From the NCBI RefSeq assembly GCF_025143365.1, contig NZ_JALXPE010000012.1, positions 1 to 64,000 on the forward strand: a DNA stretch of 64,000 nucleotides, read 5' to 3'. The notes under the pieces are model-generated. The model searched no databases. It was not told the origin of the DNA and saw only the letters and a list, made by a program, of their open reading frames with translations. The translations under genes were made by a program, and so were the position numbers. Shown here piece after piece: positions 18,208 through 25,333 of the stretch. The DNA comes from Microbacterium sp. p3-SID336 (GTDB lineage: Bacteria; Actinomycetota; Actinomycetes; Actinomycetales; Microbacteriaceae). How positions within the stretch are numbered: the first letter of the stretch is position 1; each line of letters begins with the position of its first letter.

Positions 18208-18971
18208 CCATCATCGACACGGCCCTCGTCCGCAGCGCGCCCGTCAACCTGCGCGACCTCGGCGGGATCCCGATCGACGGCGGCCGGCTCCGGGACGGCC
18301 TCGCCATCCGCACGGACGACCTCGCGTACGTCACCGAGGAGGTGGCCGGGCAGCTCGTCGACGGCGGCCTCACGGCCATCATCGACCTGCGCTCGCCGCT
18401 CGAAGTGTCGGTCACCGGCCGGGGGCCGCTGGGTGCGCAGCCGATCGCCTATCACCACCTGCCGCTGATCGCGGACGTGGGTGCCTCGATGGATCGCGAG
18501 CGGCCGGCGCTGACGCACGAGGCCATGGGGGTCATGTACCTGCAGATGGTCGAGGGGGCGGCACCCCAGCTGGTCACCGCGCTGAACGTGATCGCGTACA
18601 CGCCGGGGGCGACCGCGTTCCACTGTGCCGCGGGTCGCGACCGGACGGGCGTGCTCGCGGCGATGCTGCTGCTCGCCTTGGGGGCGGCAGACGACGACAT
18701 CATCGCCGACTACGCCCGCACGGGCGACAACATGGTCGCGATCATGGCGCGGACGGCGCCGGTGATGGGCGCGATGTGGAAGGCGCTCGGCTTCGATGCC
18801 GCCGCCGTGGCGCAGAGCTCCGGACTGCTGGAGGGATCGATGGACGTGTCGATGCGGAGCCTGCTCGACACGCTGCGCGCTCAGCACGGTGACCCCCTCG
18901 CCCCCCTGCGCGCCGCGGGACTGTCGGACGCCACGATCACTCGGCTCCGCGAGCGGGCGCTCGCCGCGTGA
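18204..18971 (+). CDS. Tyrosine-phosphatase-like enzyme in phosphonate-type operon
   Basis: A 255-aa protein of the dual-specificity/tyrosine phosphatase class (Tyr_phosphatase_3 style). It starts with VNLRDLGGIPIDGGRLRDG, typical of these enzymes, and has the catalytic P-loop HCAAGRDRTG with C141 and R147 (C-x5-R). GAAGGAG precedes the ATG; it overlaps the permease stop by ATGA. Bacterial members hydrolyse phosphotyrosine, phosphoinositides or small organophosphates. Within a Pn/Pi uptake operon it may release phosphate from an imported ester; this is inference from position. Confidence 0.85.
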   Translation: MTIIDTALVRSAPVNLRDLGGIPIDGGRLRDGLAIRTDDLAYVTEEVAGQLVDGGLTAIIDLRSPLEVSVTGRGPLGAQPIAYHHLPLIADVGASMDRERPALTHEAMGVMYLQMVEGAAPQLVTALNVIAYTPGATAFHCAAGRDRTGVLAAMLLLALGAADDDIIADYARTGDNMVAIMARTAPVMGAMWKALGFDAAAVAQSSGLLEGSMDVSMRSLLDTLRAQHGDPLAPLRAAGLSDATITRLRERALAA

Positions 18972-19942
18972 TGTCCGCGGTGGCGGAGCCCGGGACGACG
19001 GCGGCGGATGCGCCCGGAGGCGCGCGGGCGGTCGGCTCCGCTGGTGCGACCGGGGCGGCAGGGGCTGCGGGGGCGACGGACGCGGCTGGATCCGCTGGTA
19101 CGACCGGATGGGCGGCCGCGGAGGTGGCTGAGGTCGGGACGGCCGCAGCTGGACGGACGGCGGAGGTGGCGGATGCCGTCGGGGCGGCAGCGGCGGGATG
19201 GACGGCGGCGGGTGCGGTCGGGGATGCCGGGGCGGTGGACGCCGCCGGAGTGGCGGATGCGGCGGCTGCGGCGGGGACGACCGGGGATGCCGGGACGGCG
19301 GGAGCCGGCATGGCGGGTGCGGTCGGGGTGGTGGATGCGCCCGTGCGACGGCGGCCGGGCCGACCCCGCGACGATGAGCTGGACCGGCAGATCGTCGCCG
19401 CGACGCTCGCGGTGATCGACGCGGGAGAGGAGGTCACCGTGTCCCGCGTGGTGTCTCGCAGTGGAGTGAGCCGTGCGGCGCTGTACCGCCGGTGGCCGTC
19501 CCTCACGACGCTGATCGCCGCGGCGCTCGACGTTGGCCGCGAGGTGCCGCCCGAGTATCCCGACGATGCCGATCTCCACGAGGTGCTGCTCACGGGCCTC
19601 GGGCTCGGGGCCGATGGCGTCGCCCCCTCCGCGCCCGGCTACTCCGAGGAGCGTTTCCGTCAGCGCATCCGTCTCGTCATGGCCGATCGGGCCCTGCAGA
19701 AGGCGTACTGGGAGTCGCATGTCGCGCGGCGACGCGTACCCCTGCAGAATGCGCTCCGCGCCGGGATCGCGCGGGGCGAGCTGCGCGACGACCTCGACGT
19801 GGAGGCCTGCTTCGACGCGATCGCCGGTGTCGCGTACTACCAGCTCGTGGTGCGCGGAGACCGGGTCAGCGACCCCGCGGTCGTCGCTCGGCTGCGCGCG
19901 GCGATCGCGGTGATCTGGCGCGGCATGGTCAGCGCTTCGTGA
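18968..19942 (+). CDS. TetR family regulator with Ala/Gly-rich N-terminal extension
   Basis: A TetR protein whose conserved part begins about residue 127 (RRRPGRPRDDELDRQIVAATLAVIDAG), with HTH VSRVVSRSGVSRAALYRRWPS. The start at GTG 18968 overlaps the phosphatase stop (GTGA) and gives 324 aa with about 115 residues of Ala/Gly/Thr-rich sequence. An ATG at 19310 with GGGAG 5 nt before it would give a normal 210-aa TetR, so the true start is open. Last gene of the phn-like operon and its possible regulator. Ends tail-to-tail with the VOC gene (14-nt overlap). Confidence 0.8.
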   Translation: MMSAVAEPGTTAADAPGGARAVGSAGATGAAGAAGATDAAGSAGTTGWAAAEVAEVGTAAAGRTAEVADAVGAAAAGWTAAGAVGDAGAVDAAGVADAAAAAGTTGDAGTAGAGMAGAVGVVDAPVRRRPGRPRDDELDRQIVAATLAVIDAGEEVTVSRVVSRSGVSRAALYRRWPSLTTLIAAALDVGREVPPEYPDDADLHEVLLTGLGLGADGVAPSAPGYSEERFRQRIRLVMADRALQKAYWESHVARRRVPLQNALRAGIARGELRDDLDVEACFDAIAGVAYYQLVVRGDRVSDPAVVARLRAAIAVIWRGMVSAS

Positions 19943-20366
19943 GGTCTTGTGCGAGCATCACGATGATGCCGCTCGGGCCACGCAGATAGGTGAGTTTGTA
20001 GACGTCGCGGTAGTTCGCGACTCCGCGCAGGGGAAGGCATCCGTGGCGGGCGGCGATCGCGAGGGACTCGTCGATGTCGTCGACCGAGAACGCCACGCGG
20101 TGCATGCCGATCTCGTTCGGCAGGGTCGGCTCCGTCTCGATCGCCTCCGGGTGGATGTACTCGAACAGCTCCAGCTGGCCGCCGCCGTCCGGCGTCTGCA
20201 GCACCGCGATCCTCGCGTGGTTGCCGTCGAGACCGACCGCCGTGGATGCCCAGTCGCCGCTCACCTCGTCGCGGCCCACCACCTCCAGGCCGAGGTCGGT
20301 GAAGAAGGCGATGGTGGCTTCCAGGTCGCGCACGGCGATCCCGACGTTCTCCAGGGCGATGGGCAT
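19929..20366 (-). CDS. VOC family protein (methylmalonyl-CoA epimerase-like)
   Basis: A 145-aa vicinal-oxygen-chelate protein with two beta-alpha-beta-beta-beta units. The first His is replaced by Asn (ENVGIAVRDL), while QLELFEYIHP and MHRVAFSVDDIDE give metal-ligand-like positions; it ends GPSGIIVMLAQ. It resembles epimerase or glyoxalase I-like proteins, but the ligand set is incomplete, so a specific activity cannot be assigned. Confidence 0.85.
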   Translation of the reverse strand: MPIALENVGIAVRDLEATIAFFTDLGLEVVGRDEVSGDWASTAVGLDGNHARIAVLQTPDGGGQLELFEYIHPEAIETEPTLPNEIGMHRVAFSVDDIDESLAIAARHGCLPLRGVANYRDVYKLTYLRGPSGIIVMLAQDLTKR

Positions 20367-20436
20367 CCCGCGATGCTACTCGCGCGGTGGAGGCGTGACC
20401 AGGCGCGGACGGCAGGGAGGGCGGTCGAGCCCGATT

Positions 20437-20534
20437 TCAGCGGTCGAGCTTCTCCGCGCAGGCGATGAGTGCACGAGCTTCTCGGCGCGTCGCCTCAGCG
20501 GCCGAGCTTCTCGGCGCAGGCGACGCAGTGCACC
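20437..20534. repeat. 29-bp-period repeat of the DksA-like gene's 3' end
   Basis: The last codons of the zinc-finger gene are repeated downstream. CGAGCTTCTC recurs at 20445, 20474 and 20503, exactly 29 bp apart. The copy at 20437-20474 matches the gene end 20495-20534 at nearly all positions, including the stop codon. Confidence 0.7.
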
Positions 20535-20845
20535 GCGAAGGGCCGCACCTCCAGCCGCCCGACCGGGATCGGCCGCCCGCAGTTCGCGCAGATGCCGTAC
20601 GTCCCGGCGTCCAGTCGCGCCAGCGCGTCGTCCACCTGGCGCAGTTCGGCGGCCGCGGCCTCGGCGAGCCCCGTCAACCGTGACCACTCCGACGAAAGCG
20701 TGACGCCCTCAGGGTCGTGCTCGTCGTCGTCGTTCGAACCCTCGCGGTCGTGCGTCAGCTCGTCGAGCGTGGCCGCGGTCGCGCGCACCCGCTCCTCCGC
20801 GTCGGCGCGCAGCTGCTCCAGCAGTCGCCGCGGGTCCTCGCTCAT
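20495..20845 (-). CDS. DksA/TraR-type C4 zinc-finger protein
   Basis: A 116-aa protein: N-terminal coiled coil (RRLLEQLRADAEERVRATAATL; SEWSRLTGLAEAAAAELRQVDDALARLDAGTYG) and C-terminal zinc finger CANCGRPIPVGRLEVRPFAVHCVAC with four cysteines. This is the DksA/TraR layout, known to bind the RNA polymerase secondary channel in proteobacteria; actinobacterial relatives are less well understood. Acidic linker EGSNDDDEHDPEG sits between the coils. Confidence 0.9.
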   Translation of the reverse strand: MSEDPRRLLEQLRADAEERVRATAATLDELTHDREGSNDDDEHDPEGVTLSSEWSRLTGLAEAAAAELRQVDDALARLDAGTYGICANCGRPIPVGRLEVRPFAVHCVACAEKLGR

Positions 20846-20952
20846 CCCCTCACTCTAGGCATGACCACCGACACCGGGGCTCGCTCGGATCAGTCGACCC
20901 ACATCACCCCCGGCGCCTCGTTCTGCACCATGCCAGCGTCGGCGCCCCGTTC

Positions 20953-21501
20953 TGAAGGAGATCTCTCGTATTGAAGGAGGTCGGAGCCGGTTTCGTCCTT
21001 CGAATCGCGAGATCTCCTTCCATTCCGGCGGCGGCCAAGCCATAGCCCCAATCCGAGTCGCTTGCCGTCGCGGCCGCGCATCTGCGCCGGGTGCACCGCG
21101 GTTCTGAAGGAGATCTCTCGTCTTGAAGGAGGTCGGAGCCGGCTTGGTCCTTCGAGTCGCGAGATCTCCTTCGTTCCGTGCGGCGGCCGCCCAGGTGGGA
21201 GTGGCGGACTGGGGGATGGGACGCCTGCGAGAAGGTGCGGCACGGATCAGTCGCAGCTGTCCCTCGTTGTGAAGGAGATCTCTCGTTCTGAAGGAGGTGT
21301 GAGGGGATTCCGTCCTTCAAGTCGCGAGATCTCCTTCAGTCGAGGGCAGCCGCCCAGGTGGGAGAGGCGGACTGGGGAGGGGACGCCTGCGAGAAGGTGC
21401 GGCACGGATCAGTCGCAGCTGTCCCCTCGTTGTGAAGGAGATCTCTCGTTCTGAAGGAGGTGTGAGGGGATTCCGTCCTTCAAGTCGCGAGATCTCCTTC
21501 A
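20953..21501. repeat. Array of four palindromic elements A (copies 2-5)
   Basis: Copies at 20953-21021, 21105-21172, 21270-21337 and 21433-21501. Each has ends TGAAGGAGATCTCTCG and CGCGAGATCTCCTTC with inner GAAGGAGG and CGTCCTTC arms. The units including spacers repeat with 152-, 165- and 163-bp steps; the last two units are nearly identical over their full length. The whole 754-bp gap (20846-21599) contains no gene; its end (21520-21590) is CGAGCCGCCG repeats. Confidence 0.85.
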
Positions 21502-21599
21502 GCCGAGGGCAGCCGCCCCCCGCGAGCCGCCGCCGCCGCGAGCCGCCGCCGCGAGCCGCCGCTCGGGAGCCGGCCGCCCCCCGGGAGGCGCCCGCGGGA

Positions 21600-24152
21600 T
21601 CAGTCGTGCGCGCGGCGCTCGGCGCGCGTGCGCGGAGCCTGCACCGTGGGCACGGCGTCCGTGTGCACGGCGGGGTGGTCGCGCTCCAGGGCGGCGCCTT
21701 CCATGTCGACGTTCGGGATGATGCGGTCGAGCCACCGCGGCAGCCACCACGCCGAACGGCCGAGCAGATGCATGAGCGCGGGCATCAGCAGCATCCGCAC
21801 CACGAACGCGTCGAGCAGCACGCCGAACGCGAGCCCGAAGCCGATCGAGCGGATGATGGTCGACTCCGAGAAGACGAACCCGCCGAACACCGACACCATG
21901 ATGAGCGCTGCGGCGATCACGACCGAGCGACCGGCGCGGAAGCCCTGGGCCACGGCGTCCCGCGCGGACGCGCCGTGCACGTACGCCTCGCGCATGCCCG
22001 ATGCCAGGAACAGCTGGTAGTCCATCGCGAGGCCGAACAGGATTCCCACGAGGATCACGGGCAGGAAGCTCAGGATCGGCCCTGTGCTGTGCAGCCCGAT
22101 CAGGTCAGCGCCCCAGCCCCACTGGAACACGGCGACGATCAGGCCGTACGTGGCGAACAGCGACAGCACGAAGCCGCCGGTCGCGATGAGCGGCACGAGC
22201 AGCGAGCGGAACACCACGATCATGATGAGCAGCGACAGTCCCACGACCACCACGAGGTACAGCGGCAGCACGGCCGCGAGGGCCTCGGAGATGTCGATGT
22301 TGGTCGCCGCCTGCCCGGCGACGCCGAGGGTGATGCCGCCGTCGATCTCGGGCAGCGAGCGGAGGTCCTGCACGAGCTTCTCGGTCGAGGCGCTGTTCGG
22401 CCCCTCTTCCGGCAGCACCTGGAACGCCAGGAGAGTGTTGTCGTCCGAAGTCGCGATGGGCGCGACGGCGGCGACGTCGTCCTGCTCCGCGATCTTCTCC
22501 GCCACGGTCACCTGCGTCGCGAGCAGCTCGTCGTCGCTCACGGCCTCGTCGAGCGTGGCGGTGACCAGCAGCGGGCCGTTCGCGCCCTCGCCGAACTGCT
22601 CGTCGACGGCCTGGAACGCCCGGTAACTCGTGGAGTCGGACGGCTCGCTCGATCCGTCCGGCAGCCCCAGACGCATCGACATCGAGGGAATCGCGATGAT
22701 CAGCAGCGCGACGACGCTCACGACCGCGGTGACCACGGCACGCAGCGTCGACATGCGGCGCACGGGCTTGCCCGCCGCATGCTCCTGGCCGATGGTGGCG
22801 CGGGCCTTGCGGCCGAGCAGCCGGGTGCCGACGAGGCCGAGGATCGCCGGGGCGAGCGTGACGGCGACGAGCACGGCGACCGCCACGCACACCGCGCCGA
22901 CCGTGCCCATGAGCCCGAGGAACGGAACCCCCGTCACGTTCAGGGCGAGCAGCGCCACGATCACGGTCGTGCCGGCGAACACGACGGCGGTGCCCGAGGT
23001 GCCCGTGGCGAGCCCGATCGACTCCCGCACGGGCGAGCCCGCGAGCAGCTGCTTGCGGTGCCTGTTCACGATGAAGAGCGAGTAGTCGATGCCGACCGCG
23101 AGCCCGAGCATCACGCCGAGGACGGGGGTGACCGACGCCATGTCGACGACCCCCGAGAACGCGAGGGACGAGGTCACGCCGACGCCCACGCCGACCACGG
23201 CCGTGATGATCGGGAGCGCGGCGCCGATCAGCGACCCGAGCATCACGATGAGCACGACCGCGGCGAACGCGAGGCCGATCGCCTCGCCCACGCCGAAGAT
23301 CTCCGGTACGCCCTGGGCGATGTCCGTGCCGAAGTCGACCGTCACCCCGTCGATCGGCTCGTCTTCGAAGTGAGCGATCGCGCCCTGCTTCACCTCTTCG
23401 GACAGCTCCAGCCGCGGGTCGGTGAAGGAGATGTTGACGATGGCGGTGGAGCCGTCCTCGGAGACCACGCCGATGCCGTCCGCGAGGTCGAGGAGCGTCG
23501 CGCCCTGCTCGACCTGGGTCGCATTCGCGTCGAGTTCCGCGCGGTTCGCGTCGATCGTGGCCTGCTGCGCCTCGAGCTGCGCGAGCTGGGCGTTCAGCTC
23601 CGCGAGCTGTGCGTCGAGGGCTGCGGTCTGCGCGGCGGGCGCTCCGGCGGCCTCGGCCTGAGCCCTGGCAGCCGTGAGCTGATCCAGGCCGCTCTGCAGC
23701 TGCGTGCGACCCGCGTCGAGCTGAGCCTGTCCGGCGTCGAGCTGCGCGCGGCCGCTGTCGAGCTGCGCCTGTCCGTCGGCGAGCTGCTGCGCCTGTGCGG
23801 CCTGCTGCTGCTGTGCGTCGAACGGGTCGACCACGGAGGCGACGCCGTCGAGATCCTCCGCGCTCGCGGCGAGGTCGGAGATCTGCTGCTTCTGCTCGTC
23901 GGTGAAGGGCTCGCCGTCCTCGGTGCGGTAGACGACGGTGCCGGTGCCGCCCGCGGTGTCCGGCAGCTTCTTCGCGAGCTGGTCGGTGACGGCTCCTGAG
24001 GCCGTGCCCGGGATGTCGAAGCTGTTGCTCAGCGTGCCGCCGAGCGCGAGGAAGGCGCCGACGCCGAGGCCGAGGATCACGATCCAGGAGACGATCACCG
24101 TCCACGCCTTGCGTGCAGCGAACGAACCCAGACGGAACAGCAGTGAAGCCAC
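21600..24152 (-). CDS. MMPL/RND family transporter
   Basis: An 850-aa inner-membrane protein of the MMPL family. After an N-terminal helix (KAWTVIVSWIVILGLGVGAF) comes a large extracytoplasmic domain containing about ten 7-residue repeats of the AQLDAGQ type (probable coiled coil, about residues 115-190), then two blocks of five to six helices with GIDYSLFIVNRHR and AMDYQLFLASGMREAYVHG. The GTG at 24152 is chosen because GAAGGAG lies 5 nt upstream. Members export lipids or drugs; the divergent TetR gene suggests inducible efflux. Confidence 0.92.
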   Translation of the reverse strand: MASLLFRLGSFAARKAWTVIVSWIVILGLGVGAFLALGGTLSNSFDIPGTASGAVTDQLAKKLPDTAGGTGTVVYRTEDGEPFTDEQKQQISDLAASAEDLDGVASVVDPFDAQQQQAAQAQQLADGQAQLDSGRAQLDAGQAQLDAGRTQLQSGLDQLTAARAQAEAAGAPAAQTAALDAQLAELNAQLAQLEAQQATIDANRAELDANATQVEQGATLLDLADGIGVVSEDGSTAIVNISFTDPRLELSEEVKQGAIAHFEDEPIDGVTVDFGTDIAQGVPEIFGVGEAIGLAFAAVVLIVMLGSLIGAALPIITAVVGVGVGVTSSLAFSGVVDMASVTPVLGVMLGLAVGIDYSLFIVNRHRKQLLAGSPVRESIGLATGTSGTAVVFAGTTVIVALLALNVTGVPFLGLMGTVGAVCVAVAVLVAVTLAPAILGLVGTRLLGRKARATIGQEHAAGKPVRRMSTLRAVVTAVVSVVALLIIAIPSMSMRLGLPDGSSEPSDSTSYRAFQAVDEQFGEGANGPLLVTATLDEAVSDDELLATQVTVAEKIAEQDDVAAVAPIATSDDNTLLAFQVLPEEGPNSASTEKLVQDLRSLPEIDGGITLGVAGQAATNIDISEALAAVLPLYLVVVVGLSLLIMIVVFRSLLVPLIATGGFVLSLFATYGLIVAVFQWGWGADLIGLHSTGPILSFLPVILVGILFGLAMDYQLFLASGMREAYVHGASARDAVAQGFRAGRSVVIAAALIMVSVFGGFVFSESTIIRSIGFGLAFGVLLDAFVVRMLLMPALMHLLGRSAWWLPRWLDRIIPNVDMEGAALERDHPAVHTDAVPTVQAPRTRAERRAHD

Positions 24153-24164
24153 GTGATCTCCTTC

Positions 24165-24195
24165 AGACGAAAAGAGCATACGGCACGTCTCGTCT
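24165..24195. promoter_or_regulatory. Candidate operator between MMPL and TetR genes
   Basis: AGACGA (24165-24170) and TCGTCT (24190-24195) form an inverted repeat with 19 bp between, inside the 68-bp divergent promoter. TATCCT at 24209-24214 is a -10 candidate whose transcript would start at the TetR ATG, i.e. leaderless. Confidence 0.4.
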
Positions 24196-24220
24196 AGGGT
24201 TCTGTGGCTATCCTGAACGG

Positions 24221-24796
24221 ATGGCGAACGAGCACCACCGGAGCGGCCCCGTGCGCAGTACCGCGGCCCGTGAGGCGATCCTCGAGGCGACCGCCCGGCT
24301 CTTCCACAACCACGGCTACGACCGACTCACGATCGAGGGAATCGCCAAGGAGGCCGGCGTCGGCAAGCAGACCATCTACCGCTGGTGGCCGTCCCGCGGC
24401 GCGCTGATCGGCGAGTGCCTGGCTGAGGGGCGGCTCATCCCCGTCGACTTCGTCGTGCCCGACACCGGAGACCTCGCCGCCGACGTCGAGACGTGGCTGC
24501 GCAGCGTGCTCTCGATCCTGGAGGAGCCGCAGGGTGGCGTGCTGCTGCGCTCGCTCGTGGCCGCCGCCACCGAGGACGCCTCGGTGGGCGTGCACCTCGG
24601 CGAGAGCCTGGGAGTGGAGAAGTACCTGTCCGAGCGGCTGCGCGGCGGCATCCGCGACGGTCAGCTGCCGGAAGAAGCCCCCGTGGAGCAGCTCGGCCGG
24701 GCGATCCTCGGCGCGATCATCGTGGAATCCCTCGGCCGGGGATCGCACGACCCCAGCTCGGTCGTCGCGCTGACCCGCTTCCTGTTCGCCCGCTAG
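24221..24796 (+). CDS. TetR family regulator
   Basis: A 191-aa repressor with N-terminal HTH (LTIEGIAKEAGVGKQTIYRWWPSRGAL) and a TetR C-terminal ligand domain. Divergent from the MMPL transporter gene, which it most likely controls together with itself. The YRWW motif and the C-terminal layout are close to the TetR protein at 48060, so the two are paralogues. The ATG at 24221 gives the standard N-terminus. Confidence 0.92.
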   Translation: MANEHHRSGPVRSTAAREAILEATARLFHNHGYDRLTIEGIAKEAGVGKQTIYRWWPSRGALIGECLAEGRLIPVDFVVPDTGDLAADVETWLRSVLSILEEPQGGVLLRSLVAAATEDASVGVHLGESLGVEKYLSERLRGGIRDGQLPEEAPVEQLGRAILGAIIVESLGRGSHDPSSVVALTRFLFAR

Positions 24797-24830
24797 CTGT
24801 TCTGCGGTTCCGCGGGAGGTCGCACGACGG

Positions 24831-25020
24831 CGCAGTTTCTGCGCGAGGCCACACGCGTTCGGGAAATCCCTGCGCCGTGGGGTCGAATCTGCGACGCCAG
24901 TGCTGAGTGGAGCGTGAGCGCGGTCAGCGCGGGCTCGGGAGCGGGGGTCGCGAGCGTGGCGTCGCGCGGGGGGTCGCAGTTTCTGCGCGACGTCGCACGC
25001 GTTCGTGGAATCACTGCGAC
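24831..25020. repeat. Two copies of a 46-bp element (element C)
   Basis: 24831-24876 and 24975-25020 both read CGCAGTTTCTGCGCGA, then CACGCGTTCG and end in CTGCG, with a handful of differences. They contain the short palindrome CGCAG...CTGCG. They lie in the 396-bp gene-free space between the TetR gene and the small membrane protein. Confidence 0.65.
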
Positions 25021-25186
25021 GCGAGCGCGAGGCTGCGACGCGAGCGCAAGGCTGCGACGCGAGCGCAAGGCTGCGACGCGAGCGCAAGGCTGCGACGCGA
25101 GCGCAAGGCAGCGACGCGAGCGCAAGGCAGCGACGCGAGCGCAAGGCTGCGACGCGAGCGCAAGGCAGCGACGCGAGCGCGGGGCT
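25016..25186. repeat. Nine tandem copies of a 19-bp unit
   Basis: Unit GCGACGCGAGCGCAAGGCT repeats exactly every 19 bp from 25016, with single changes in a few copies. It directly follows element C and stops 6 bp before the small membrane protein's stop codon. Not a multiple of three, so no frame is favoured; not coding. Confidence 0.9.
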
Positions 25187-25192
25187 GCGACC

Positions 25193-25333
25193 TCAGCCGA
25201 GGAGGAGCGTGAGCACGGTCGCGCCGCCGCCGCCGAGGATCAGCGCGATGATCACGGTCCACGCGACGATCCGCATACGCCGGTTGCGCTTCTCGCCGAG
25301 GTCGCCGTAGTCCTCGCTGAGTCCGTCGCTCAT
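25193..25333 (-). CDS. Small single-pass membrane protein downstream of purL
   Basis: A 46-aa protein: acidic/basic N-terminus ([21 protein letters not shown]) followed by one membrane helix ([24 protein letters not shown]). The start overlaps the purL stop as ATGA, so it is co-translated. Function unknown; orientation would be N-in given the Arg/Lys cluster before the helix. Confidence 0.7.
   Translation of the reverse strand: MSDGLSEDYGDLGEKRNRRMRIVAWTVIIALILGGGGATVLTLLLG

Noticed and set aside
20953..21501. CRISPR array
   Set aside because: Repeats are long palindromes with repeated rather than unique spacers of over 80 bp, and no cas genes are near.
21432..23999. Open frame of over 800 codons on the + strand opposite the MMPL gene
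   Set aside because: Antisense shadow; composition (HDD, EHH, RR runs) is typical of reverse-frame reading.
25005..25310. Repeat-protein genes read from the 19-bp array
   Set aside because: The unit is not a multiple of three, so all frames repeat; no RBS, no start preference.
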